Shown here in pieces: positions 26,785-36,144 of a stretch of DNA of 64,000 nt. The stretch spans positions 4,216,001-4,280,000 of the forward strand of contig NZ_CP018016.1 of assembly GCF_000280495.2 (NCBI RefSeq), in the 5' to 3' direction. Numbering within the stretch: the stretch's first letter is position 1; the number at the start of each line of letters is the position of its first letter. The stretch comes from Kosakonia radicincitans DSM 16656. GTDB lineage: Bacteria; Pseudomonadota; Gammaproteobacteria; Enterobacterales; Enterobacteriaceae. The notes beneath the pieces are model-generated. The model saw only the letters and a list, made by a program, of their open reading frames with translations, was not told the DNA's origin and searched no databases. The position numbers and the translations under genes were made by a program.

Positions 26785-27333
26785 TCAGATTCGCGCCACA
26801 ACATCACAGATCATCTGCGGGAAATTAATCTCCGCCAGAATTTTATTTGCCAACTGCTCGGGGGAGGCATTTTTGGGTGTCAGGTAAATATCTTTTTTCC
26901 ACATAACGGCAATTTTCGCTAATTTCAGCAAATGATATTTCCTGACACCGGGCGGTAATATTGCCTCGTCAAAAGGAACCACCGGGCTTCCTTTATGAAT
27001 TCCTGTATATGTATTTGCACTATCATAAATATATTTCTCATGTCTATTTGGTTCAGAATTGAGTAAAAGATCTCCCTGATAAATTAAGCGATCGCCCTCT
27101 CTTGCTTTCTGGATATGCCATAGTCGTCGATTATTGCAATCAAGATCTTTTCTGGTAGAAAAACCCACTACTCTGTAGGGGTGATAAAAAACTGACGTCC
27201 TGCCATCATCGCTCCCCCGTGAACGGCGATTGAGTTCCAGACGGATACGACAAAATTCTTTCGTATCGGGCTGATAAAAGTAAAAGGATGAAAACCCTTT
27301 ATTTTTCGGTGCAGTAAACCAACATTTAAACAT
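26785..27333 (-). CDS. Hypothetical protein, orphan
   Basis: This is a 182-residue cytosolic-looking protein with no signal peptide or membrane segment. A strong ribosome site, AAGGAGGAAGT, directly precedes the ATG, which argues that the gene is real. The protein is rich in aromatic and basic residues, starting MFKCWFTAPKNKGFSSFYFY, with blocks such as FYHPYRVVGFSTRKD and PPGVRKYHLLKLAKIAVMWKKD. The DNA is visibly more AT-rich than purK and selU, which suggests acquisition by transfer. It faces purK convergently and stands alone. No family is recognised; a toxin/immunity or phage-type origin is possible but unsupported. Confidence 0.7.
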   Translation of the reverse strand: MFKCWFTAPKNKGFSSFYFYQPDTKEFCRIRLELNRRSRGSDDGRTSVFYHPYRVVGFSTRKDLDCNNRRLWHIQKAREGDRLIYQGDLLLNSEPNRHEKYIYDSANTYTGIHKGSPVVPFDEAILPPGVRKYHLLKLAKIAVMWKKDIYLTPKNASPEQLANKILAEINFPQMICDVVARI

Positions 27334-27671
27334 ACTTCCTCCTTGTATATTTAACCGAATGAAACTGGCTTAAAAATAATGCACCGGGCGATTAACCAAC
27401 CACAATTAAAGAGTTATTAAATAATAAGTTAAATCTCATATCCCAATAAGATAACTCAAACGAACCATTCCGTTTATGTCGACAGTCTGACATCACACAG
27501 ATTAATCTGGGCTGTAGTATAAAAGGACGAATATAGGCGCTGTGCCGGGATATAGTGTGGGCATCCTGTTACACATTAAAAAGCGATTAGCTCCCGCCAT
27601 TGATCTCGGCAGCTTCGGGCGTAAAATCTGCACGCGGCGGTTACCGCCAGCGTTTTGCAGAAGGAAGCCCC
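27334..27671. other. AT-rich spacer before selU
   Basis: No gene is seen. The first 200 bp are AT-rich and probably hold the promoter of the divergent orphan gene. The last 80 bp precede selU, where an in-frame upstream extension to 27600 exists but lacks a ribosome site. Confidence 0.4.
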
Positions 27672-28757
27672 ATGAACGACACGACGGATTACCTGACTAT
27701 CCTGCGTGATACCACTCCTCTTATTGATGTCCGCGCACCGATTGAGTTTCAACAAGGTGCCCTGCCTGGCGCCATTAACCTGCCGCTGATGAATGATAGC
27801 GAGCGCGCCGCCGTCGGCACCTGCTACAAAAAAGCGGGACCGGAGGCCGCGTTGCGTCTGGGTCACCACTTGGTTCAGGGCGAATTGCGGGAACAACGAA
27901 TGCAGGCATGGCTCCAGGCCTGCAAGCAAAATCCACGCGGCTATATCTGCTGCGCGCGCGGCGGTCAGCGTTCGCACATCGTACAGCAGTGGTTACGCGA
28001 GCGAGGAGTTGACTACCCGCTGGTCATCGGCGGCTACAAAACACTGCGTCAGGCAGCAATAGAGGCGATACATCAGCGTTTGCAGCGCCCGCTGTTGCTG
28101 ATTGGCGGCTGTACCGGTAGCGGCAAAACGCTACTGGTGGCATCCCGACATAACGGGATCGATCTGGAGGGGCTTGCCCGCCATCGCGGCTCCTCATTTG
28201 GCCGCACGCTGCAAGCGCAACTTTCGCAGGCCAGTTTTGAAAATCAACTGGCTGCGGTACTGCTGAAAACGTCTCCCGCTTTCTGGCTGCTGGAGGATGA
28301 AGGGCACGCGATTGGCGCGAATCATATGCCAGCAATACTGCGTGAGCGCATGGCGCAATCACCGCTGGCGGTGGTGGAAGAGCCGTTTGAGCAGCGGCTT
28401 GAGCGCCTGCGTAACGACTATTTTTTGCAGATGTCACAAGCCTTTATCCAGCGCGATGGTGAAGAAGCAGGCTGGCAGGCTTACGCAGAGTACCTGCGCC
28501 ACGGTCTGTTTGCGATTCGCCGCCGCCTTGGGTTACAGCGTTTCGCACAGCTTAGCGCCCGCCAGGAGGAAGCGCTGATTCAACAACAGCGTTCCGGGAA
28601 CACAAGCGCGCATTTTGCGTGGCTTGCGCCGCTGCTTGAAGAGTATTACGACCCGATGTATCGCTATCAGTTAGAAAAGCGCGCGAAAGATATTATCTTC
28701 CGCGGCAATTACGATGAAACGGCCGCCTGGCTGGCGGCACAAAATAACCAGCAGTAA
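27672..28757 (+). CDS. selU: tRNA 2-selenouridine/geranyl-2-thiouridine synthase
   Basis: This 361-residue enzyme (also called MnmH or YbbB) replaces sulphur by selenium, or geranylates, at 2-thiouridine in the wobble position of Lys, Glu and Gln tRNAs. The N-terminal rhodanese domain has DVRAPIEF and the active CCARGGQRS (Cys93-Cys94). The C-terminal P-loop domain has GGCTGSGKT at residues 145-153, followed by [13 protein letters not shown]. The start ATG 27672 follows AAGGAAG. Selenium would have to be supplied by SelD, encoded elsewhere. Confidence 0.96.
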   Translation: MNDTTDYLTILRDTTPLIDVRAPIEFQQGALPGAINLPLMNDSERAAVGTCYKKAGPEAALRLGHHLVQGELREQRMQAWLQACKQNPRGYICCARGGQRSHIVQQWLRERGVDYPLVIGGYKTLRQAAIEAIHQRLQRPLLLIGGCTGSGKTLLVASRHNGIDLEGLARHRGSSFGRTLQAQLSQASFENQLAAVLLKTSPAFWLLEDEGHAIGANHMPAILRERMAQSPLAVVEEPFEQRLERLRNDYFLQMSQAFIQRDGEEAGWQAYAEYLRHGLFAIRRRLGLQRFAQLSARQEEALIQQQRSGNTSAHFAWLAPLLEEYYDPMYRYQLEKRAKDIIFRGNYDETAAWLAAQNNQQ

Positions 28758-28828
28758 TGTCGGTGGCTGGCAACGATCCCCGGTCTGCCCGGTGAGCGGG
28801 TCGACCACATGAACCCGCTCGTGGGATA

Positions 28829-29488
28829 TCAATGACGATCGCGCTTATCGGCGCGTTTTGCCAGCCAGTCACCCAGCATCTGCACCACCTGCACCAGCAC
28901 GATCAGCGCCACCACGGTGACAATCATCACCTGCGTTTCATAACGATAGTAGCCGTAACGAATCGCCAGATCGCCCACACCGCCACCGCCGACAATCCCA
29001 GCCATCGCCGAGTAGCCAATCAGGCTCACCAGCGTGATAGTCAGACCGCGCAGTAAGCCGGCGCTGGCCTCCGGCAGCAGCACCGTACAGATAATGCGTA
29101 GCGGGCTGGCGCCGAAGGCTTCAGCGGCTTCGATGATCCCTTTGTCCACTTCACGCAGCGCGCTATCAACCAGCCGGGCGTAAAAAGCGATAGCCGCAAC
29201 AGACAGCGGCACGGAAGCGGCAATCGGCCCAATGGTATTGCCGAGCAGCCATTGGGTTAACGGCAGCAGCAACACCAGCAGGATGACAAACGGCACCGAA
29301 CGAATAATATTGACCAGCACAGAGCTGATTAAATAAACCGCGCGATTCTGCCAGAAAAGGTGGCGATCGGTTACGAAAATCAAAAAACCTAACGGCAAAC
29401 CGCCAACAATCGCCAGCACCGTCGAAATGCTCAACATCTGGAAGGTTTCGCCAAAAGCCAGGCTTAAATCGGCCAGTAAATCATCCAC
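28829..29488 (-). CDS. MetI-type ABC transporter permease
   Basis: This 219-residue permease has five membrane segments and the binding-protein-dependent transport loop (EAAEAFGASPLRII). It starts at GTG 29488 behind a near-perfect GGAGGTGAT and overlaps the upstream ATPase gene by 8 bp. It closely resembles MetI of the D-/L-methionine importer. The chromosomal metNIQ operon of enterobacteria lies elsewhere, near rrnH in E. coli, so this is probably a second, paralogous set whose ligand may differ. Confidence 0.92.
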   Translation of the reverse strand: MDDLLADLSLAFGETFQMLSISTVLAIVGGLPLGFLIFVTDRHLFWQNRAVYLISSVLVNIIRSVPFVILLVLLLPLTQWLLGNTIGPIAASVPLSVAAIAFYARLVDSALREVDKGIIEAAEAFGASPLRIICTVLLPEASAGLLRGLTITLVSLIGYSAMAGIVGGGGVGDLAIRYGYYRYETQVMIVTVVALIVLVQVVQMLGDWLAKRADKRDRH

Positions 29489-30503
29489 GGATCACCTCCA
29501 CCTGTGCGGTACGGTTGCGAATGTAATCAACGGCTTCTGCCACCCGATGCGGATTTTCAGCAGAGGACAATTGCACCACCAGCATCCCCAGCGCGCGCTC
29601 ACCGATATACTCAATTTTGCCGTGCAGAATATTCACCGCCACGCCAAACTTCACCGCCGCATCGGAGAGTACCGGCTGTTCGGCGGAGTCGCCAATAAAC
29701 AGGATCTTCAGCAGTTGCCCCGGTAAATGTTGCTGTAAACGTTCCGGTAGCGTCAGGTTCAACGTGTGCGATACCAGTTGTTGGGTGAATGCATGCTGTG
29801 GATGGGCAAAAATATCAAACACTTCCCCCTCTTCCACCACTTTACCGCCTGACATTACCGCCACCCGATCGCAGATCGATTTGATCACATTCATTTCATG
29901 GGTGATCAGCACAATCGTGATCCCCAGTTGTTCGTTGATCTGTTTTAACAGCGCCAGAATGGTGGCGGAAGTTTCCAGATCCAGCGCGGAAGTCGGCTCG
30001 TCGCACAGCAATACATCCGGATGGTTGGCAATCGCGCGCGCGATACCCACGCGCTGTTTTTGCCCGCCGCTCAGCTGTACCGGATAACGATGCGCTTTAT
30101 CGCTCAACCCAACCAGTTGCAGAATTTCCGCTACACGCGGGGCGATTTTGCTGCGCTCCCAGCCCGCCGCTTTCAGGCTAAAGGCCACGTTTTGCGCCAC
30201 CGTGCGGGTGTGCATCAGATTAAAATGCTGAAAAATCATGCCAATGCGCTGACGCGCCTGACGCAGCGCTGCGCCATCCAGCGCGGAGATTTCCACGCCA
30301 TTAATATTTACGCGGCCCTGGCTGGGACGCGTAAGTGCATTTAATGTGCGCAGCAATGTGCTTTTGCCCGCGCCACTGGTACCGACAATGCCAAAAATTT
30401 CACCTGCGGCGATGCGCAGCGAGACCGAATCAACGGCACGCGTAGCGCTTGCGCTCCCGCGACCTGCGGGAAAATCGACGCAAACCTTCTCTATCTCAAT
30501 CAT
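29481..30503 (-). CDS. MetN-type ABC transporter ATPase
   Basis: This 340-residue protein has Walker A GTSGAGKST, Q-loop MIFQHFNLM, signature LSGGQKQRV, Walker B VLLCDEPTSALD and His switch ITHE. A C-terminal NIL (ACT-like) regulatory domain covers about residues 265-340; in MetN it senses substrate to stop transport. The ATG at 30503 with GAGG just upstream is preferred to a TTG 18 bp earlier. It is the second gene of a metQ-metN-metI-like operon read leftwards. Confidence 0.92.
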   Translation of the reverse strand: MIEIEKVCVDFPAGRGSASATRAVDSVSLRIAAGEIFGIVGTSGAGKSTLLRTLNALTRPSQGRVNINGVEISALDGAALRQARQRIGMIFQHFNLMHTRTVAQNVAFSLKAAGWERSKIAPRVAEILQLVGLSDKAHRYPVQLSGGQKQRVGIARAIANHPDVLLCDEPTSALDLETSATILALLKQINEQLGITIVLITHEMNVIKSICDRVAVMSGGKVVEEGEVFDIFAHPQHAFTQQLVSHTLNLTLPERLQQHLPGQLLKILFIGDSAEQPVLSDAAVKFGVAVNILHGKIEYIGERALGMLVVQLSSAENPHRVAEAVDYIRNRTAQVEVIRG

Positions 30504-30560
30504 GCAAACCTCAAACGACAAAAGGCAGGCCGCAGCCTGCCAGTCAAATCAAGCGGAAAC

Positions 30561-31397
30561 TTATTTCTTATCCGCTTGCGTCATCCAGTCGGGTTTCTGG
30601 AAAGCGCCATAAACATTGTTGGGATCGTCAATGACCGCTCGATAAGCCGGTGATTTCACCACTTCAACAATATCCTTCGCGAACGGCTTATCGGCATCTT
30701 CCGTACGTACTGCGATGATATTCTTCAGATTTTCATCCAGATGTTCCTGCTTCAGCGCGGAAGAGAGCTTCAACCCGGCAGCGATAGCAAAGTTACCGTT
30801 GACCAGTGAAGCGGTCACCCCGTCCAGCGTGCGCGGCAGTTGTGCCGCTTCCAGCGGTTTGAACACCAGCCCTTTCGGGTTGCTGGCAATATCACGCTCG
30901 GAGGCTTTAGTCGGATCAATCGACTCTTTGATGGTGATAAGATCCAGCGATTGCAGGAAACGCAGCCCGCGCGCCAGGTTGGTCGGATCGTTGGAAAGCG
31001 TGACAATATCGCCCTTTTTCAACTCATCCAGACTTTTGATTTTACGGGAGTAAAACCCCATTCCCGCCGTTGGTACGCTGATCAGTTTGCTTAACTTCAG
31101 CCCTTTATCCGCGGTGAATTTGTCAAAATAGAGGCTGTGTTGAAACAGGTTCGCATCAATACTGCCGTTCGCCAGCGCCATGTTGGGTTGTACATAATCA
31201 CTGAATTCACGTAGCACCACTTTATAGCCCTTCTCTTTCAGCGACGGCGCAATCGCCTGTTTCACCATATCGCCGTAAGGGCCAGGTGCCACGCCGAAGA
31301 CGATCGTGTGCGGATCGCTGCTGGCGTGAGCAAAAGGTAAACCGCATACCAGAAGCAGTGCGCCGAAGGTAGCGCGTAAGCTGAGACGACGTCCCAT
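30561..31397 (-). CDS. MetQ/NlpA-family substrate-binding protein
   Basis: This 278-residue protein has a start ATG 31397 preceded by GGGAGA. The signal peptide LLLVCGLPFAHAS should be cut by signal peptidase I. There is no lipobox at the cleavage position, whereas MetQ is a lipoprotein, so this one is likely soluble in the periplasm. The mature part has the NlpA family pattern: VFGVAPGPYGDM, NLFQHSLYFDKF, VTLSNDPTNLARGLR. It is the first gene of the three-gene operon. The ligand may be methionine, its derivatives or another sulphur compound. Confidence 0.9.
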   Translation of the reverse strand: MGRRLSLRATFGALLLVCGLPFAHASSDPHTIVFGVAPGPYGDMVKQAIAPSLKEKGYKVVLREFSDYVQPNMALANGSIDANLFQHSLYFDKFTADKGLKLSKLISVPTAGMGFYSRKIKSLDELKKGDIVTLSNDPTNLARGLRFLQSLDLITIKESIDPTKASERDIASNPKGLVFKPLEAAQLPRTLDGVTASLVNGNFAIAAGLKLSSALKQEHLDENLKNIIAVRTEDADKPFAKDIVEVVKSPAYRAVIDDPNNVYGAFQKPDWMTQADKK

Positions 31398-31585
31398 AAA
31401 TTCTCCCTAACGAGTTGAGATGCTGTGTGGCGCGACGTGCAATGCGCCGCGTTCCATTTTCACCCTGTGAATAAGGCTGGAGGATAAGATGGCACAAACG
31501 CGGCCCTGCGGTAATTGAAAAAAATTCACTATGCTGTGAACTATGTCACTGAATGGTGGGGAGATATTTTCAGGATAAGGTGATG

Positions 31586-31639
31586 AAGCATAACGAAAAG
31601 CCCCACTTTTCGCGGGTAATAGGCTGTTTCGTTATGCTT
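31586..31639. repeat. Inverted repeat between the transporter operon and the porin gene
   Basis: AAGCATAACGAAA and TTTCGTTATGCTT are exact inverted copies 28 bp apart, with partial pairing inside (AAAAGCC/GGCTGTTT). A small REP-like hairpin follows at 31655-31685. The rest of the 31398-31698 gap shows no gene. It may end porin transcription or hold the operon promoter. Confidence 0.5.
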
Positions 31640-31698
31640 TTTATTGATAAGCATTGCCGGATTTAAACTAAGCGCTAAACCCGGCAGCGCATGGCTTA

Positions 31699-32850
31699 TC
31701 AGAAGTCGTAACGCAGACGAACAATGTTCATATCGGCCAGAGACTTGTCGGTGCTGCTGGTGAATACGTGTTCGTAATCGACACGGAAACCGTAATCCAG
31801 CTGGAAGGTCACACCTACGCCGTTGTCGATACGCTGATAGTCGCGGCCAGTGGTGTATTGCAGACGGTCGCCCATCACGTACGGCTGTACATATTTAAGC
31901 GCGTACTGGCCCACCGGGATTTTATAACCGGCAAAATATTCAATACCCCACGCGTCACCCGCGAAGTAGTCGTGAACATTTTTCTGACCGGTGGTCAGGA
32001 AGTTTTCGTACCAGCCGCCGCCGAAGGAGAAGGTCCAGTTATCCGGCGTCCAGCTCAGCGCTGTACCATAGATGTTCTGGCTGTAGGAGTCAGTATCGCC
32101 AGTGCTGCTGTTACGCACGTTGGCTTTGGTGTAGTTCCACGCCGTACCCCAGGTCAGGTTTTTGGCCAGGTGGTAATCCACACCCAGTGAACCGCCGCCA
32201 TTACGTTTGTAACGGATGCTGCTGTTTTTCAGCAGCAGTTCGCTATCGGAGAACAGGTAGGCGGCATAGAGATCAAAATCACCAAAGGTGTTTTTGTATT
32301 TCAGCATCTTACGTGAACGGTAAGAACCGTCGTAATCACCTTTGATACCGTTACCCGGCGCCTGGGCTTTCATGTCGTAATCCCAGATATCGGTTTTCGC
32401 ACCCACGACATCGTAATAAATGCTGTTCTGCTGACCAAAGGTCATCGTACCCCAGGTTTTGCTTTTCAGACCGGTGTACAGCATACGACGGGTGGTATTG
32501 TTGGAACCTGCTGCGTAGTGACTATCCCAGTCGAACAGCGCCGGAATGTTCACACCCAGTTCGTAATAGTTAATCCAGCTAATATCATCAAACAGGTAGT
32601 AGTCCGACGCGAAACGAAAGCGGGTGCCGCCGTCATAACCGTTACGTTTGTACGAGCCTTTGTCGCTATTGCCCATCGCGTTATCGAACTGCGGACGGAT
32701 AGAACCGCCAACGGTGAAGTTCAGTCGGCTCAGCGGATCGCCGGCCTGTGGATCCTGTTTAAGAAGGGTGATTTCCGCCTGAGTTGCGAAAGATGTTAAT
32801 GCCACTGCTGCGCCAATGGCTGTCGCCAGGGCGGTTGTTTTTATTTTCAT
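31699..32850 (-). CDS. Outer-membrane porin (general Gram-negative type)
   Basis: This 383-residue beta-barrel precursor starts at ATG 32850 behind AAGGAAAAACC, which leaves a clean signal peptide MKIKTTALATAIGAAVALTS...ATQA. The mature protein alternates short beta strands rich in Tyr, Trp, Gly and Asp, with no long hydrophobic stretch. It ends with IVRLRYDF, whose terminal Phe is the BAM signal. MTFGQQNSIYYD resembles the OmpC/OmpF strand pattern, but it is not a close OmpC/OmpF copy. No linked sugar genes indicate its substrate. Confidence 0.85.
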   Translation of the reverse strand: MKIKTTALATAIGAAVALTSFATQAEITLLKQDPQAGDPLSRLNFTVGGSIRPQFDNAMGNSDKGSYKRNGYDGGTRFRFASDYYLFDDISWINYYELGVNIPALFDWDSHYAAGSNNTTRRMLYTGLKSKTWGTMTFGQQNSIYYDVVGAKTDIWDYDMKAQAPGNGIKGDYDGSYRSRKMLKYKNTFGDFDLYAAYLFSDSELLLKNSSIRYKRNGGGSLGVDYHLAKNLTWGTAWNYTKANVRNSSTGDTDSYSQNIYGTALSWTPDNWTFSFGGGWYENFLTTGQKNVHDYFAGDAWGIEYFAGYKIPVGQYALKYVQPYVMGDRLQYTTGRDYQRIDNGVGVTFQLDYGFRVDYEHVFTSSTDKSLADMNIVRLRYDF

Positions 32851-32876
32851 GGTTTTTCCTTGATGGATAGACGCCA

Positions 32877-32890
32877 CTAGTAAGTACTAG
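32877..32890. promoter_or_regulatory. Palindrome in the porin leader
   Basis: CTAGTA-AG-TACTAG is a perfect 6+6 inverted repeat 27 bp upstream of the porin start codon. A looser AGACG/CGTCT pair brackets it. It may be an operator or a leader-RNA hairpin; no known consensus is matched. Confidence 0.35.
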
Positions 32891-32990
32891 CGGGCAGATA
32901 CTAACGTCTAAAAGTTCGCGTCTGTTGGGGATTTTTTGATTTTTTGTGCTACTAAATACTTTGAAACCAAGCATTTACACTTTGAAATGG

Positions 32991-33022
32991 AAACACACCA
33001 TTAGAATTAATGGTGTGTTTTT
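32991..33022. terminator. Terminator downstream of ybbP
   Basis: AAACACACCATT and AATGGTGTGTTT form a perfect 12-bp stem with a 6-nt loop. A longer T run lies on the plus side, but it sits 25 bp after the minus-strand ybbP stop and separates it from the porin promoter region. Confidence 0.7.
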
Positions 33023-33046
33023 CGTTAAAAAGTTATTGAGAAATGA

Positions 33047-35461
33047 TTAACTGCTGAATTGACGAAACAGTGCTTTGCCCTTAAGCAGACGCGCGCCAAG
33101 CCAACCGCCGCAAAGGGAGAGCAGCAGCGCGCCACACAGTGGCAGAGTGATCCACAGCCGCCAGTCTGGCTGCCAGGGGAAATCAAATACCCGGGTTTGC
33201 AGTACCGCCAGCGCCGTTTCTGCGCCAATGGCCGCCACCAGCCCGGAGACTGCGCCCAGTAAGGCAAATTCGCACCATAACGTGGCGCGTAACAGTCGTT
33301 TCCCCGCACCCAGCGTGCGATAAACCACCAGTTCCTGGTGACGCTGACGCATTCCTACCTGAACCTGTGCCAGCAGCAGCAACAGACCGCAGGCAGTGAC
33401 CAGCACCACCATCACTTCCAGCGCCCGGCTTACCTGCTCCAGCACCTGGCCAACTTGTTTTAAAATTGCGCCAATATCCAGCAGGCTGACGGTGGGGAAT
33501 TCCCGGTTAAGCTGAGTCAACATGCTGTTACCATTTTCCCAGCGGAAGCTGGTCAGCCAGCTTTGCGGCTGACCATCAAGCGCCCCTTGCGGGAAGATAA
33601 AGAAGAAGTTAGGGCGCATGCTTTCCCAGTCAACTTTACGCAAACTGCTGATTCTGGCGCTGAACTCCTGCGTATCGCCCATAAAGGTTACGCTGTCGCC
33701 CGGCTTCAGGCCAAGCCGTTCTGCCAGCCCCTCTTCGACAGAAACTTCACCCGATTTTGGCGGCCAGCTTCCCGCAGTGATCGGATTATGCTCCGGTCGC
33801 TGCTGCTGCCAGGTAAGATTCAGTTCACGGTTCAGCGCTTCATCCTGATTCCCCTCGGTGGATTGACCGTTAATCTGCGTCATTCTGGCCCGCACAATCG
33901 GATAGAACGATTCCGGGCGCACATGATGTTCAGCCAGGAACGCTTTCACCGGCGCCACCTGTTCCGGCGCGATATTGATGAGGAAATAGTTTGGGCTTTC
34001 CGGCGGCAACTGCTGCTGCCAGCGCTCCAGCAGATCGCCGCGCAGTACCAGCAACATCGCCAGTAACATAAAAGAGAGGGAAAATGCCGACAGTTGGCTC
34101 AGGGTTGACCACGGTTGGCGCAGCAGGCGATTCACCGCCAGACGCAGCGGTAGCGCTTTCAGAGTCAGCCGTTTTAAAACATTGAGCAGCAGCCAGCCGA
34201 CCACGCCGCACAACAATGCCAGCACCACTGCTCCCGCCAGCACCGACCACAGCAGCATACTGCCCCCCATCAGCCAGGCCAGCAGCAAAATCGCCACGGC
34301 GCAGATGACAGGAATATAGAACTTCAGCGGCCAGACGTTCGCCACCGCATCGCGGCGCAATACGCGCAACGGCTGCGTGGCTAACAGCAAGCGATAAGGA
34401 CGCAAACCCACCAACAACGAAATCACCACCATCGCGCCGACAGCCCACAGCCACGGCCACAGGCTGGCTGGCGGTAACGCAGCGGGAAGCACCGGTTTGA
34501 GCAACACCATCAACAAGCTTTCAAAAGCCAGCCCCAGTACACCGCCCGTCACCACTGCCAGCACCAGCACCAACAGCCACTGTCCAACAATCAACTTGCG
34601 CAGTTGCGCGCGCCCGGCACCCAGGGTTTTCAGCACCGCGACCAGATCGTAACGGCTGCGACAGTAGTGCGCCATCGCCACGGCCACCGCAGCAACCGCC
34701 AGCAGCAGAGTTAGCAGCGCAGAAAGCAGCAGGAACTGCTGCGAACGCTGGAGCGATTTACCGAGCGCCCCATCATCCTGCTCCATCCCGTACCAGCGAT
34801 GCTCCGGTTTTAGCTGCGGCAGCAACCACTTTTCGTAGGCGTCGAGCTGCGCGGGCGTACCGGCAAATTTTGCGCGCCAGCTTACCCGGCTACCCGGCTG
34901 TACGGCGCCGGTCTTCGCCACATCCGCCGCATTCATCAGCAGGCGCGGCGCCATCTGGAAGGGGTTGAAACCGGAATCAGGTTCCTGAACCACTTCACCG
35001 GCGATATGTAACGTCGCATCACCAACATCGATCGTATCGCCGACCTTCAAATTGAGCAGGGCCATCAGCCGTGGTGCCAGCAATACGCTGCCCGCCTGCG
35101 GCTTCAGCCCGGCTGGACGGGTTTGCAGCTCGCCATAAAGCGGGTAAAGATCGTCGACCGCTTTCACATCCGCCAGTTGCGGCGTATCTCCGGCGAAAGT
35201 CATGGTGTTAAAGCTGATTTGCTCGCTCACTTTCAGGCCGAGTTTGCGCGCCTCATCCAGCCATGCTGCAGGGATTTCGCGGGAACTGCGCAGCGCCCGA
35301 TCGCCAGCCATAAAGTCGCGGCTCTGCTGGCTCAGCCCTTTTTCCATCCGATCGCTGATATTGCCGAGCGCCAGCACACAAGCGACAGCGAGGCTGAGCG
35401 CCATCCAGACAATCAGCAGCGAAGGCGAGCGCCATTCACGCCAGAACCAGCGGGCAATCAT
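33047..35461 (-). CDS. ybbP: YbbP, FtsX/MacB-type ABC permease
   Basis: This 804-residue protein equals the E. coli length. Its layout is one N-terminal membrane segment, a large periplasmic domain, groups of membrane helices at about residues 235-480, a second periplasmic domain and three C-terminal helices: a duplicated FtsX fold. It forms an ABC complex with YbbA, whose gene it overlaps by ATGA. Such complexes act as mechanotransmitters or lipoprotein/hydrophobic-substrate extractors rather than simple pumps. The adjacent TesA esterase suggests a link to periplasmic lipids, but the substrate is not established. Confidence 0.94.
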   Translation of the reverse strand: MIARWFWREWRSPSLLIVWMALSLAVACVLALGNISDRMEKGLSQQSRDFMAGDRALRSSREIPAAWLDEARKLGLKVSEQISFNTMTFAGDTPQLADVKAVDDLYPLYGELQTRPAGLKPQAGSVLLAPRLMALLNLKVGDTIDVGDATLHIAGEVVQEPDSGFNPFQMAPRLLMNAADVAKTGAVQPGSRVSWRAKFAGTPAQLDAYEKWLLPQLKPEHRWYGMEQDDGALGKSLQRSQQFLLLSALLTLLLAVAAVAVAMAHYCRSRYDLVAVLKTLGAGRAQLRKLIVGQWLLVLVLAVVTGGVLGLAFESLLMVLLKPVLPAALPPASLWPWLWAVGAMVVISLLVGLRPYRLLLATQPLRVLRRDAVANVWPLKFYIPVICAVAILLLAWLMGGSMLLWSVLAGAVVLALLCGVVGWLLLNVLKRLTLKALPLRLAVNRLLRQPWSTLSQLSAFSLSFMLLAMLLVLRGDLLERWQQQLPPESPNYFLINIAPEQVAPVKAFLAEHHVRPESFYPIVRARMTQINGQSTEGNQDEALNRELNLTWQQQRPEHNPITAGSWPPKSGEVSVEEGLAERLGLKPGDSVTFMGDTQEFSARISSLRKVDWESMRPNFFFIFPQGALDGQPQSWLTSFRWENGNSMLTQLNREFPTVSLLDIGAILKQVGQVLEQVSRALEVMVVLVTACGLLLLLAQVQVGMRQRHQELVVYRTLGAGKRLLRATLWCEFALLGAVSGLVAAIGAETALAVLQTRVFDFPWQPDWRLWITLPLCGALLLSLCGGWLGARLLKGKALFRQFSS

Positions 35462-36144
35462 GCTTCCTCCCGCAGTTCGCCATTAACCAGACGTAAACGC
35501 CGGTCGCAGCGCGCTGCCAGTTGCAGATCGTGCGTCACCAGAATTAACGTTGTGCCGTGCTGCTGATTCATGGAAAACAGCAGGTCAGCGATTTTGTCGC
35601 CAGTCTGTCGATCGAGATTGCCGGTGGGTTCATCGGCAAACAGCACGGCCGGACGGCCGTTAAAGGCGCGCGCCAGCGCCACTCGCTGCTGCTCGCCGCC
35701 AGAAAGTTGCGCAGGCAGGTGATCGAGGCGCTTGCCCAGCCCCAACTCTTCCAGCAGGGCTTTGGCGCTGCCGCGGCTTTGGCCGCCGTTTTCTCCGCGC
35801 AGTAAGGCAGGTAACTCCACGTTTTCCAGCGCGTTAAGCGTGGGAATCAGCATAAACGACTGAAAAACAAAACCCACATTCTGCGCCCGCAGTGTCGCTC
35901 GCGCCTCTTCATCCATCGCATGCAGCAGCTTACCCAGCAGATGAACCTCCCCACTGCTGCCATCATCCAGCCCGGCGAGGATCGCCAGCAGTGTCGATTT
36001 ACCGGATCCCGATTCGCCAATCAGGGCGATGGTCTCGGCCGGTTTGACAACAAGCTCAACTCCGGTAAGGATGGAAAGCTCATGCTCCCCCTGACCGACG
36101 GACTTCTTAAGACGATGAACTTCAACAATGTTTTCCGCTGGCAT
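35458..36144 (-). CDS. ybbA: YbbA, ABC transporter ATPase
   Basis: This 228-residue ATPase of the LolD/MacB group has Walker [31 protein letters not shown], signature [15 protein letters not shown], Walker [13 protein letters not shown] and H-loop THD. It pairs with YbbP. Its 5' end overlaps the divergent tesA coding sequence by 30 bp, so the two starts are antisense to each other, the same arrangement as in E. coli. Confidence 0.95.
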   Translation of the reverse strand: MPAENIVEVHRLKKSVGQGEHELSILTGVELVVKPAETIALIGESGSGKSTLLAILAGLDDGSSGEVHLLGKLLHAMDEEARATLRAQNVGFVFQSFMLIPTLNALENVELPALLRGENGGQSRGSAKALLEELGLGKRLDHLPAQLSGGEQQRVALARAFNGRPAVLFADEPTGNLDRQTGDKIADLLFSMNQQHGTTLILVTHDLQLAARCDRRLRLVNGELREEA

